27,077 bases of DNA. Source: JBHJGM01 sp964405825 (GTDB taxonomy: Bacteria; Verrucomicrobiota; Verrucomicrobiia; Opitutales; JBHJGM01). The translations under genes and the position numbers were made by a program. The notes below the pieces were generated by a model. That model saw only the letters and a list, made by a program, of their open reading frames with translations, was not told the origin of the DNA and searched no databases. Positions 15,869 to 24,331 of this stretch are shown here, piece after piece. Numbering within the stretch: the first letter of the stretch is position 1; each line of letters begins with the position of its first letter. The DNA lies in assembly GCA_964405825.1 (NCBI GenBank), contig CAYOPI010000045.1, forward strand, positions 1-27,077. The letters are read 5' to 3'.

Positions 15869-17368
15869 ATGAACTACGTTGCCATCTTCCACGCCAACCT
15901 GAACTACGCCTTCCTCGAGCCGCACAAGTACGAGCAGACGATCCGCGCCAGTTACGAGACGATCGTCGATACCTTTCGCGAGAAGGCACCCGACCAGCGC
16001 TACGTCTTTGAGGCCAGCGGCTACACCATCGACATGATGGCCGAGTACGCGCCCGACGTTCTCCAGAAGTTCAAGGACGCCATCGGCACGGGGCAGTGCG
16101 AATTCATGGGCGCGCCGTACTCGCACCCGATCATGGCCAATATCCCGGAGGAGGACGGCTACTGGTCCAACGAGTTTGCCATGCGCACCTACGAGAAGCA
16201 CCTGGGCTTCCGGCCAGAGTCGGTCTGGAATCCCGAGTGCACCTGGATGCAGTACGTCCCGCGGGCCTTCCGCAAGGCCGGCTACAAGTACCTCACGCTG
16301 GACTTCGAGTCGTACATGAACTGCACCGACAAGGACTACGCCTGGGTCGAGCGCAACCGCACCCACGACATGAACTGGGGCGGCAACCTTCCGTGGTACG
16401 ATCTTGATCCCAGTTGCAAGTTTCTGCATCGGCCGTTCCGTGATGTGGTGCCGGGCCTGCACGGGTTTTGCCGCAGCGACCGCCTCGTGGGCAAGTATGT
16501 GGGCTACTTCCTCGATCGGCTCCCGCTGGAGGAGTACATCGAGAACGTGCAGAAGTGGACCGGCGATGACAAGAAGGGTGCCACCATCATCATCGCCGAC
16601 GACGCCGAGTACTGCGGCACCACCGGCTACTTCTTCGTCAAGTACTTCCAGGATTACTCGCGCAGCTTTACGGCCGATCCGAAGGCCGGCGAGAAACTGG
16701 CCGCGCTCATTGAGGGGATCAAGGGCATCGGCGGCCAGTTGATCACCTTCAAGGAAGCCTGCGAACTGGAGCCCGTCGAGGAGCCCTTCTTTGTGGAGGA
16801 CCGCTACGCCTGGCACCGGACCTACGCCGACGCCTGGGCGGGCACCCCCGAAGCCCGCGCCTGGGATCCCATCCTCGCCGAGATTCGCCGCGAGTATAAG
16901 CGCGACCTGCAGCCCATCACCGAGGGTACGCACAAGGACCAGTTCAAGGATCTCGTCGACACCTTCTGGCTCCACCTGACCAACAGCGCGAACTCCGACG
17001 GACGCTGGCCTCCGCCCCCGGCGCTCACCTGCCCCTTCAACCGGCAGTGGGTCCTCGACGAAATCGAGAAGACCAAGCAGGTCCTGGCCGAGTTGAAGCA
17101 GAAGGCCGGCGGCATCGCCCTGCCGGACACCGGCGAGGAACTCACTCCCAGCGACTCCACGACCTACGATTACTACTTCACCGACAAGGCGCGCGAAGAT
17201 GTGACCAGGCTTAATCTCTATGAACTCAGCCACGAGCTCTACGCCGCCTACAAGTTCTTCGACAACGGTGAGGACAAGGCCGCGGGCAAGGCGCGCATCG
17301 CTCTCATCTACGACGAATTCAAGAAGCGCGGCTTCGACAAGGTGGTCACCCCCGCCGCGCTGCAGTAA
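15869..17368 (+). CDS. glycoside hydrolase family 57 protein (alpha-glucan active type)
   Basis: 499 residues. GH57 enzymes are retaining alpha-glucan hydrolases or transferases with an incomplete (beta/alpha)7 barrel. Conserved regions are visible: FHANLNYAF at the N-terminus (region 1), CEFMGAPYSHPIMANI (region 2), WNPECTWMQYVPRAF with nucleophile E123 (region 3) and IIIADDAEYCGTTGYF with acid/base D244 or D245 (region 4). There is no signal peptide, so it is probably cytoplasmic. The start has a good AGGAG nine bases upstream. It is the first gene of a plus operon: the isomerase starts 15 bases after its stop, and the sulfatase follows. Pairing with a sulfatase is unusual for a starch/glycogen enzyme, so its substrate may differ from plain alpha-glucan. 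Confidence 0.88.
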   Translation: MNYVAIFHANLNYAFLEPHKYEQTIRASYETIVDTFREKAPDQRYVFEASGYTIDMMAEYAPDVLQKFKDAIGTGQCEFMGAPYSHPIMANIPEEDGYWSNEFAMRTYEKHLGFRPESVWNPECTWMQYVPRAFRKAGYKYLTLDFESYMNCTDKDYAWVERNRTHDMNWGGNLPWYDLDPSCKFLHRPFRDVVPGLHGFCRSDRLVGKYVGYFLDRLPLEEYIENVQKWTGDDKKGATIIIADDAEYCGTTGYFFVKYFQDYSRSFTADPKAGEKLAALIEGIKGIGGQLITFKEACELEPVEEPFFVEDRYAWHRTYADAWAGTPEARAWDPILAEIRREYKRDLQPITEGTHKDQFKDLVDTFWLHLTNSANSDGRWPPPPALTCPFNRQWVLDEIEKTKQVLAELKQKAGGIALPDTGEELTPSDSTTYDYYFTDKAREDVTRLNLYELSHELYAAYKFFDNGEDKAAGKARIALIYDEFKKRGFDKVVTPAALQ

Positions 17369-17383
17369 ACGGAGATCGTCCCC

Positions 17384-18163
17384 ATGCAGCTAGGCGTCCA
17401 ACTCTACATTTTCAGCAAGCGCCTGAAGGCCGGCGACCGGCTCGCCGGTTTCCTCCAGCCGATGGCTGAGGCGGGTTACACTGGCATCGAGACGCCCCCG
17501 GGCAATCGCGACCTCACCCTGGCCGACTTGGAGCAGGCCGGCCTGAAGGCCTACGGTTTGCATGCGGTACCGTCGCAGGGCGAACTCGATCCTGAAAATC
17601 TGGATACGCTGATCGCCTACCTCAAGTCGATCGACTGCCAGGACGTTTGCTCGTCGGGTCTGCTGGAGTGGAACGAGCGCTCACCCGAGGACTACCGCCG
17701 CAGTGCCGAACACCTCAACGCCGCCGGGCGCTCCCTGCGCGAGGAGGGCATCTACCTGCACTACCACAATCACGAGTTTGAGTTCGATGCGCCCGTCGAA
17801 GGCACGCACAACGGCATGGACGTGCTCCTGGATGCCTTCGATCCGGACGCCGTCACGCTGTGCCTGGACGTGGGCTGGGTCTGGACCACCGGGGTCGACC
17901 CGGCGGCCTGGATGCGCGCGCACGCGCCGTGGGTTGGCTACGTGCACCTGCGCGACTGGCAGAAGCCCGCAGATGATTCCAGAGCCGCTTGCGGGCTGGG
18001 CGAGGGCGTGATGGCTCAAGACGAAGTTTTTGCAGCGCTGTCCGACCTGCCCAACCTGCGCCACGTCGTGGTCGAGCACGATCCAATCGAGAACGCTTCC
18101 GAAGCGATTCGCCGCATGCAGGTCAGCGCGGCGTTTGCCCAAGGCCATTTGCCCACTGCCTGA
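17384..18163 (+). CDS. xylose isomerase-like TIM-barrel sugar isomerase/epimerase
   Basis: 259 residues. Belongs to the AP_endonuc_2/xylose isomerase-like TIM-barrel group (IolE/IolH-like). Likely metal and active-site positions: E36 in GYTGIETPP, H128/E131 in LHYHNHEFEF, D162 in LDVGWVW, H188 in GYVHLRDWQ and E231 in VVVEHDP. Such proteins isomerise or epimerise free or oxidised sugars and inositols; the substrate here is unknown. There is no signal peptide. The gene is the middle cistron between GH57 and sulfatase with gaps of 15 and 13 bases and good Shine-Dalgarno sites on both sides, so the three are almost certainly one transcript. It probably handles a monosaccharide released by the neighbouring enzymes (inference). 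Confidence 0.88.
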   Translation: MQLGVQLYIFSKRLKAGDRLAGFLQPMAEAGYTGIETPPGNRDLTLADLEQAGLKAYGLHAVPSQGELDPENLDTLIAYLKSIDCQDVCSSGLLEWNERSPEDYRRSAEHLNAAGRSLREEGIYLHYHNHEFEFDAPVEGTHNGMDVLLDAFDPDAVTLCLDVGWVWTTGVDPAAWMRAHAPWVGYVHLRDWQKPADDSRAACGLGEGVMAQDEVFAALSDLPNLRHVVVEHDPIENASEAIRRMQVSAAFAQGHLPTA

Positions 18164-18176
18164 AGGAGCTTTGCCC

Positions 18177-19568
18177 ATGTCACGTCCCCCCAACGTTATC
18201 GTTTTCTTTACCGACCAGCAGCGCTGGGACAGCACCGGCCTGCACGGCTGTCCGCTGGACCTCACGCCCAACTACGACCGCATGGCGCGGGAGGGCACGC
18301 ACCTCTCGAACCTGTTCACCTGCCAGCCCGTCTGCGGGCCGGCGCGCAGCTGTTTGCAGAGCGGCCAGTGGGCTACGCAGACGGGTTGCTGGCGCAATGG
18401 AATTCCGCTGCCCAAGGACGTACCCATGCTGGCCGAGTCTTTCAACGCCGCCGGTTACCGCACCGGCTACATTGGCAAGTGGCACCTCTCCGCCGCCGGA
18501 CAGGGCGCCGTGCCGGAGGCCGACCGCGGCGGTTACCGGGACTGGCTTGCTTCGAACACCCTTGAATTCACCTCCGACGCCTACCACACCACGCTGTTCA
18601 ACAACGACGACGAAGCGGTCGAGTTGCCCGGCTACCGCGTGGATGCGCTGACCGATGCCGCCATTCGCTACGTCGATGCGCAGAAGGCCAACCCGTTCTT
18701 TCTCTTCCTCTCCTACATCGAGCCGCACCATCAGAACCACCGCGATGACTACCCCGCGCCCGACGGCTATGCCGAGCGTTACCAGGGCCGCTGGACGCCG
18801 CCGGATCTGCTCGCACTGGGTGGTAGCAGCCAGCAGCACCTGGCCGGTTACTGGGGGATGATCAAGCGCCTGGACGAAGCCCTCGGTCGCCTGCGCGATG
18901 CCCTCAAGAGCCTCTCTCTCGACCGCGACACGATCGTCCTCTTCACCACCGATCACGGTTGCCACTTCAAGACCCGTAACAGCGAGTACAAGCGCTCGTG
19001 CCACGAGAGTTCGATCCGCCTGCCGGGCGCCATCTGCGGGCCGGGATTCGAAGGCGGGGGCGAAGTGCGCGACCTGGTCAGCCTGCTCGACCTGCCGCCC
19101 ACGTTGCTGCAGGCCGCCGGTATCGACATTCCGGATACATTCGCCGGCCGGCCGGTCCAGCCGCTGTTGCAGGGGGAGCGCGCCGACTGGCCCGAGGAGG
19201 TCTTTGTGCAGATCAGCGAGGCCGAGGTCGGCCGGGCCATTCGTACGCAGCGCTGGAAGTACGCCATTCGGGCCCCGCAGGATGGACCCGACAAACCGCC
19301 CGACGGCAGCGCCTCCGCCGTCTACCACGAGCAGTTCCTTTACGACCTTTACGCCGATCCCTACGAGCTGAAGAACCTCGCCGGCTGCAAGCCACACCGC
19401 GAGGTTTCCGACGCTCTCAAGGCGCGCCTCCTTGATCGGATGGAAGCCGCTGGCGAAGCCCGCCCGCGCGTTGTCGATGCGGAACCCATGTGGGGTGGTC
19501 AGCGCATCGTGCACGCGGACGAGGAGTTTTCGGACGTTCGGTGGCTGCGTCCTTCGGCATCGGAGTAG
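18177..19568 (+). CDS. Cys-type S1 sulfatase without a signal peptide
   Basis: 463 residues. The type I (S1) sulfatase signature CGPARSCLQSG (C53-x-P-A-R) carries the cysteine that is converted to formylglycine. The N-terminal metal strand reads VIVFFTDQQRWDSTG (8-22), and GYIGKWHLS, LFTTDHGCHF and EYKRSCHES supply further expected active-site residues. Formylglycine sulfatases release sulfate from sulfated sugars. Unlike many sulfatases of polysaccharide-degrading marine bacteria, the protein starts directly at the first core strand (MSRPPNVIVFF), so no export signal is present and it should be cytoplasmic. AAGGAG eight bases before the ATG supports the start at 18177; the frame is open to 18030 within the isomerase gene. 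Sugar and sulfate position are unknown. Confidence 0.93.
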   Translation: MSRPPNVIVFFTDQQRWDSTGLHGCPLDLTPNYDRMAREGTHLSNLFTCQPVCGPARSCLQSGQWATQTGCWRNGIPLPKDVPMLAESFNAAGYRTGYIGKWHLSAAGQGAVPEADRGGYRDWLASNTLEFTSDAYHTTLFNNDDEAVELPGYRVDALTDAAIRYVDAQKANPFFLFLSYIEPHHQNHRDDYPAPDGYAERYQGRWTPPDLLALGGSSQQHLAGYWGMIKRLDEALGRLRDALKSLSLDRDTIVLFTTDHGCHFKTRNSEYKRSCHESSIRLPGAICGPGFEGGGEVRDLVSLLDLPPTLLQAAGIDIPDTFAGRPVQPLLQGERADWPEEVFVQISEAEVGRAIRTQRWKYAIRAPQDGPDKPPDGSASAVYHEQFLYDLYADPYELKNLAGCKPHREVSDALKARLLDRMEAAGEARPRVVDAEPMWGGQRIVHADEEFSDVRWLRPSASE

Positions 19569-19755
19569 GCTGCCTTCGTGCGCCGGGCGCGGAACACGGC
19601 TTCTGAAAAGTTCCCTGCGCGGGTGCGCCTGCGGACGTAGCGATCCCGGGAGCTTTCTCGGCTTCAAGCGGAACTCGACAGCCGAACTTGCGGACTGAGA
19701 AGTCGGGCACGTGAAGCTGCTGCGGCGTGCCGAAATTCGAGGAAAATGGATATAA

Positions 19756-21348
19756 ATGAATGACGCTTTCGACCCTGCTGTTCCGTCCCTTCAATCCAAG
19801 CCGATCAATCCCTGGCACCAGCCTCGATCACCAACCACCGTCGCCCGCCTGATCGGGGGTGGTGCCGCTATCGGGCTGCTGGCGGACCTCTTCCTTCGCG
19901 CCAGCTTGCCGGGTCTGGGCTGGATGCTTTTTGTGGCGAGCCTCTGCGGTGCGGTAGTCTGGCTCTGGACGAGCGAGAACCTCCTGCGCCTGCGTTGCCC
20001 GGAGCTGCTGGGGGTCATCGGCGTTCTGGGAGTGATGCCCTTCTGGCGCGACGCCCCTCTGCTGACCCTGCTGAACATCGCCACGGTCCTCGGCTTGCTC
20101 GTGCTGGTGGCGGCGAATCCGGCGCGGCGGCAACTCTACTACGCCGACGGCGGGCGCCTCCTTTCCAACTTCTTCAATGCCATTTTCTCAGCCGTTAACG
20201 GCTTCTTCGGTTTTGTTGGGAACGATGCGCACTGGCTCCGGCTCAACGATGCGCGGACGCTCAGAATGGTGCGCCGGGTCTTCGTTTCGCTACTGCTGAC
20301 GATCCCGCTTGTTGGTGTGTTCTTCGTCTTGCTGCGGGCCTCGGACGCGGGCTTCAGCCAGCTGACCGCACCGCTCTTTGATTGGGACGCCCGAGCGATC
20401 ATGACGCACGTGTTGCGCTTCAGTGTGTTCGCGGTTTTTGGACTGCTCCTGCTGCGCTCGCAGGTTTTCGGGCCCGATTGGGATGCACGCCCCGTCGAAC
20501 GCCCCGCGAAGCTTTCGGCCGGCACCATCGAAGTCAGCATTGTGCTGGGTTCGATCGGTGCCCTCTTCACCACGTTCGTCCTCGTGCAGTACCGCTACCT
20601 CTTTGGGGGCAGCGCGTTCATCCAGGAGACGCTCGGGCTCACCTACACCGAATACTGCCGCGACGGCTTCTTCGAGTTGCTGGCCATCTCCGGGCTGCTC
20701 TTCGTCATCATGCTGATGGCGCGCTGGCTCACGTCCGTGGCGAACCCACGGGCCAGCACCGTCCTCGGGGCGCTCTCTGGCCTGCTCATTGGGTTGCTCT
20801 ATGCAATGATGGCGTCTTCGTTCTGGCGGCTGTACATCTACATTGACGCCTTTGGTCTGACCGAGATGCGCCTTTACGTGGCGGTCTTCCTGGGCTGGAT
20901 GGCCTTTGCCTTCGGCTGGCTGGGCTACCGGCTGATGGCGCGGCGCGAGCTGCCGTTCTTCGGCGTGCTTCTGCATTCGCTGCTGGCGGCACTCTTCGCG
21001 CTCAACGCGATCAATCCGCACGCAACCGTCGTCCGCTTCAACCTCGAGCGTGCCATCGATCCGGCGAAGGCGTCGACGCAGTTCAACCGCGGCAAGCTCG
21101 ACCGTGCTTACCTGGGTTCGCTTGGCGCGGAGGCTGTGCCCGTGCTGGTCGAGGCTCTGCCGCGTCTCAACGAAACGCAGCGGGCCGATGCGCTCGCCAT
21201 TCTCCACCGGTACCACCAGCGCCTTGGTTCGGAATCGATCGACTGGCGATCCTGGAACCTCTCTCGGGCGCAGGCCCGTGCCGCGCTTGAGCCCATCCTC
21301 GGTGAGCTGCCGCCCAGGGAGTTGTCGCGCTCCTGCAAATCGTACTGA
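19756..21348 (+). CDS. DUF4173-family polytopic membrane protein
   Basis: 530 residues with about ten to twelve hydrophobic segments from residue 31 to about 415, then a soluble C-terminal part of roughly 115 residues. The DUF4173 signature is seen in GLTYTEYCRDGFFELLA (294-310). The C-terminal VRFNLERAID, LDRAYLGSL and AEAVPVLVEALPRL also match the family's layout. Function of the family is unknown. The ATG is followed two codons later by a second possible start; GAGG lies about 14 bases upstream, a poor spacing. A 187-base gap separates it from the sulfatase, so it is probably a separate transcript. Its stop is two bases from the convergent SGNH hydrolase stop. Confidence 0.85.
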   Translation: MNDAFDPAVPSLQSKPINPWHQPRSPTTVARLIGGGAAIGLLADLFLRASLPGLGWMLFVASLCGAVVWLWTSENLLRLRCPELLGVIGVLGVMPFWRDAPLLTLLNIATVLGLLVLVAANPARRQLYYADGGRLLSNFFNAIFSAVNGFFGFVGNDAHWLRLNDARTLRMVRRVFVSLLLTIPLVGVFFVLLRASDAGFSQLTAPLFDWDARAIMTHVLRFSVFAVFGLLLLRSQVFGPDWDARPVERPAKLSAGTIEVSIVLGSIGALFTTFVLVQYRYLFGGSAFIQETLGLTYTEYCRDGFFELLAISGLLFVIMLMARWLTSVANPRASTVLGALSGLLIGLLYAMMASSFWRLYIYIDAFGLTEMRLYVAVFLGWMAFAFGWLGYRLMARRELPFFGVLLHSLLAALFALNAINPHATVVRFNLERAIDPAKASTQFNRGKLDRAYLGSLGAEAVPVLVEALPRLNETQRADALAILHRYHQRLGSESIDWRSWNLSRAQARAALEPILGELPPRELSRSCKSY

Positions 21349-21350
21349 GG

Positions 21351-22385
21351 TCAACCGCCAATCTCGCGCGCATCCAGGAGCTTGGGCAGGATGCGTTCGG
21401 CCGCGCGTCGTCCCATCAGCTGATAGCCTTCTCCGTTGGGATGGACCGCGTCGGGCATCAGGTGCGCGTCGTCGGGTCCCAACAGGAGATCCGGGCCTTC
21501 GAAAAGATAGAGCCGCTCATCGCCCAGAGCACGCAGGCGCTCGAAGGCATCGCGGTTCGCCGCGCGGTAATCCTCCAGGGTCATGCCGGCGTTGTTCGGT
21601 TCGGACTCACGCGGCAGGCTGGTGATCGGCGTGATCAATCCGATGGGCGTGCGCGGATGTTTTTCGCGAATCAGCCGGACCAGGCCGATGACGGCACCCG
21701 GGTACGTGCGCGGCGTGAGCGAGGCTGCGCCGTGGACGTTGATGCCCAGCTTCAGCGTGATGATGTCGGCCGGCAGATCGCGTATCAGTCGCCCGACCAT
21801 CGGCTCCAGATGACACTGGCCGCCGAAACCCAGACAAGTCAGGTTGAGGTCGCACTGACGCGCCGCGACCGCCGGCCAGGTCAGTGAGCCGCCGTCGGCG
21901 GTGCGGCACATTGTGATCGAGCTTCCATAGGTCAGCCATTTCAGGCGTGCATCGGGGGCCGGTTCCAGCGAGCAGCCGTCTCGGATTCGAAAGCGTGCCA
22001 GCTGAATCGGCATGTAGATGGCCAGCCAGATTTCGCAGAGTGCCTCGCTGTCGTCGGCTCGCTCGAAGCGAAACACGGTGAGACCCGGTCCGGTCGGCGC
22101 CTGCGCATCGACCAGGTCGCCGTTGACCAGAAAATCGAAGCGGCCTTCGTAGCTGTCGTGCGGCTCCAGCGTGCATTCCAGCTCGATCACCGGGCTGTTC
22201 GTGCGAAAGCGCAGGCGCACCCCCGCCGGCATCGCGCCGCGGGGCGGCAGGGCCTCGTCCGGCGGAAAGAGCCCGAGTCGGGTATAGGGCAGACGCCACG
22301 GCTTCAGCCCGCCCTTTTTCGGCTCGAGGCTGACGGCGCCGTGGATGTGCCCGGGGGTGATCGCAACGGAAATCATGGGGCCCAT
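21351..22385 (-). CDS. SGNH/GDSL-family hydrolase with N-terminal beta domain
   Basis: 344 residues. SGNH blocks: LTYGSSITMC (151-160, S156 in the place of the GDS serine), LGFGGQC (185-191, Gly of block II), LKLGINVHG (211-219, N216 of block III), and PDAVHPNGEGY near the C-terminus (Asp and His of block V). Residues 1-145 are a beta-rich domain (FLVNGDLVDA and similar strands) typical of SGNH carbohydrate esterases. Together these suggest deacylation (often deacetylation) of a carbohydrate. There is no signal peptide. The start may instead be the second Met three residues later. It diverges from holA with 46 bases between starts. The ester substrate is unknown. Confidence 0.85.
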   Translation of the reverse strand: MGPMISVAITPGHIHGAVSLEPKKGGLKPWRLPYTRLGLFPPDEALPPRGAMPAGVRLRFRTNSPVIELECTLEPHDSYEGRFDFLVNGDLVDAQAPTGPGLTVFRFERADDSEALCEIWLAIYMPIQLARFRIRDGCSLEPAPDARLKWLTYGSSITMCRTADGGSLTWPAVAARQCDLNLTCLGFGGQCHLEPMVGRLIRDLPADIITLKLGINVHGAASLTPRTYPGAVIGLVRLIREKHPRTPIGLITPITSLPRESEPNNAGMTLEDYRAANRDAFERLRALGDERLYLFEGPDLLLGPDDAHLMPDAVHPNGEGYQLMGRRAAERILPKLLDAREIGG

Positions 22386-22431
22386 CCATTCCCTCGCTTG
22401 CGCAACGCCGCGGCAAGTCTATCCTTCCCCA

Positions 22432-23541
22432 ATGGCTGCGAAAACCCCTTCCTTCCAGTTCGTCTGCGGCGACGATGACTTCCTTGTCACGCGCCGTGGG
22501 AGGGAGATTTTCGAGGAGCTGGCGGGCGACTCCGACGACGCCTTCGGGCCCGAGATCATCGAAGGTTCGGTCGGCAAAGTCGATGAAGTCGAGGCGATGG
22601 TGAACCAGTTTCGCGCGGCTGCGGAGACCCTTCCGCTTTTCGGCGGGGCGAAGGTGATCTGGCTGCGCGGCCTCAACGCCCTGGCCGATTCGGTCATGGG
22701 GCGTGCCGAAGACACCAAGGCGCAGGTCGAGCGATTGCAGGAGTGCCTGAAGCAGGTTGACCCGGAGGCGGTGCGCGTCGTCATCACGGCCTTCCCGGTC
22801 GACCGCCGGCGCAAGGAGTTCAAGTGGTTTCAGAAGCAGGGCCAGGCGACCGACCTCAAAAGCCGCGACGCGCTCGAATCCGTCGCTCCCGAACTCGATG
22901 CGCTGGCTCGCGAGGCCGGGGTGAACTTTGAGCCGGGAGTTCAGGAGGACCTGGTCGGGCAGGTTGGCGGAAACGCGCGTTTGGCGGTTGCCGAGACCCA
23001 GAAGCTCATCACCTACCTGGGCGAGGGGGGCGGCGTCATCACCCGCCAGATGGTGGTCGCGCTGGTGCCGTCGTTCGGCGAAGGGGATTTCTTTGAAACC
23101 GCCGAGGCCTTCTTCGCCGCCGATCTGACGTGGACGCTCGATGCGCTGCGCCGCCATTTCTTTGTTCAGAAAGACGCCCGCGGGCTCATCTCCACGATGC
23201 AGAATCGCGTGCGCATCCTGATTCAACTGCAGGCGCTGGTGGATGCCGGGGAGCTTCGGCTCGGCCCCCGCGGTCTGGGCAAGGGCGCGCTCGAGGATGC
23301 CGGGCAACGCTGGACCCACGCTTTTGGCGAGGACCCACCCAAGAGCAGTTTCAACGTCTTTTCGCAGAACGCCTGGTACGTGGGCAACCGCCTAGCCCCG
23401 GCCCTGCAGCACTTCAATCTCCGCCGCTTGCTGCAGCTTGAGGCCGCGCTGTTTCAGGTTTTTCGCGACATCCACGACCGGCCCGACGACCAGGAAGGCG
23501 TCCTGCGCGAAATGGCCTGCCGTTGCCTGGGGGCGAACTGA
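22432..23541 (+). CDS. holA: DNA polymerase III subunit delta
   Basis: 369 residues. The delta subunit opens the beta clamp in the clamp-loader complex. The N-terminal FQFVCGDDDFLV (8-19) resembles the family's YLxxGDExFLI, and NARLAVAETQKLITYL fits the (N/G)xRxLxxExEKL motif. The later ITRQMVVALVP, FFETAEAFFAADLTWTL and LISTMQNRVRILIQL follow the order of the delta middle and C-terminal collar domains. Sequence conservation in this family is low, so the call rests on order and overall length. The ATG at 22432 is used; the frame is open to 22345 over the SGNH gene. No Shine-Dalgarno is evident. The SDR gene begins two bases after its stop. Confidence 0.85.
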   Translation: MAAKTPSFQFVCGDDDFLVTRRGREIFEELAGDSDDAFGPEIIEGSVGKVDEVEAMVNQFRAAAETLPLFGGAKVIWLRGLNALADSVMGRAEDTKAQVERLQECLKQVDPEAVRVVITAFPVDRRRKEFKWFQKQGQATDLKSRDALESVAPELDALAREAGVNFEPGVQEDLVGQVGGNARLAVAETQKLITYLGEGGGVITRQMVVALVPSFGEGDFFETAEAFFAADLTWTLDALRRHFFVQKDARGLISTMQNRVRILIQLQALVDAGELRLGPRGLGKGALEDAGQRWTHAFGEDPPKSSFNVFSQNAWYVGNRLAPALQHFNLRRLLQLEAALFQVFRDIHDRPDDQEGVLREMACRCLGAN

Positions 23542-23543
23542 CC

Positions 23544-24317
23544 ATGGCCGACGCACCTTTGCCGAGCTTCCGCCTGGACGGTCGCCGCGCCCTCGTCACG
23601 GGCTCGACTCAGGGGATCGGCCTGGCCCTGGCGCGCGCCTTCGTGCACGCGGGCGCGTCGGTCTGCCTGCATGGCCTTGGCGGTGGCCTCGAGCTGGAAC
23701 GCGAGCGTCAGGCCCTTTCAAAGATCGGCCCGAAGGTCGGCTTCTGCGCGGCCGACCTTGCGCGCACGGATGACGTCAGGCTCCTTCTGGAGAGCGTCGA
23801 GAGCCTCCTGGGCGGCGTGGATATTCTCGTGCTCAACGCCGCCGTGCAAGTGGAGAAGCGCCTCGAGCACCAGAGCGACGCCGAGATTGAGTGGCAGTTG
23901 GACGTCAACCTGCGCAGTGCTTTCCAACTGTTGCGGGCGCTGCTCGAGCCGATGAAAGCGCGCGGCTGGGGCCGTGTGCTGAGCATCGGCAGCATCCAGG
24001 AGTTCAAGGGTAGCTCGAGCATGCCCGTCTACGGCGCGACCAAGGCTGCGCAGGTCAACTGGGTCAGTTCGTTGGCGCGGCGTTACGCCCGGCATGGAGT
24101 CACGATCAACAGTCTGGCCCCGGGAGTCGTGGATACCCCGCGCAACGACGCGATGCTGCGTGATCACTTTGACAAGGTGCAGGGTCTGGTGCCGATGAAG
24201 CGCGTCGGTCAGCCCGAGGACCTTATCGGCCCGGCCCTTCTGCTTTGCTCGGATGCTGGCCACTACATCACCGGCATATCGCTGCCGGTGGACGGCGGAA
24301 TGTCCGCCGGGCGCTGA
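23544..24317 (+). CDS. short-chain dehydrogenase/reductase (FabG-like)
   Basis: 257 residues from ATG at 23544. Classical SDR motifs: VTGSTQGIG (18-26) for NAD(P) binding, DILVLNAAV (NNAG position, N98), VNLRSAF (N122), SIGSIQ with S147/S150, YGATKAA (Y163, K167) and LAPGVVDTPRN. It reduces or oxidises a small alcohol or ketone; FabG-type and sugar-acid dehydrogenases share this layout, so the substrate is undetermined. It starts two bases after the holA stop, so the two are cotranscribed. No fatty-acid or sugar genes are adjacent on the same strand. It ends 14 bases from the convergent secreted protein gene. Confidence 0.93.
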   Translation: MADAPLPSFRLDGRRALVTGSTQGIGLALARAFVHAGASVCLHGLGGGLELERERQALSKIGPKVGFCAADLARTDDVRLLLESVESLLGGVDILVLNAAVQVEKRLEHQSDAEIEWQLDVNLRSAFQLLRALLEPMKARGWGRVLSIGSIQEFKGSSSMPVYGATKAAQVNWVSSLARRYARHGVTINSLAPGVVDTPRNDAMLRDHFDKVQGLVPMKRVGQPEDLIGPALLLCSDAGHYITGISLPVDGGMSAGR

Positions 24318-24331
24318 GAAAGCACGCCGGT

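Noticed and set aside
14301..15872. 523-codon plus-strand frame opposite the glycosidase gene
   Set aside because: Low-complexity Val/Arg/Gln-rich product without motifs; the minus-strand frame has barrel and sandwich features.
18180..19667. 495-codon minus-strand frame opposite the sulfatase
   Set aside because: The sulfatase signature and Shine-Dalgarno are on the plus strand; this is a shadow.
20290..21354. 354-codon minus-strand frame opposite the DUF4173 gene
   Set aside because: Charged, motif-free product overlapping a clear polytopic membrane protein.
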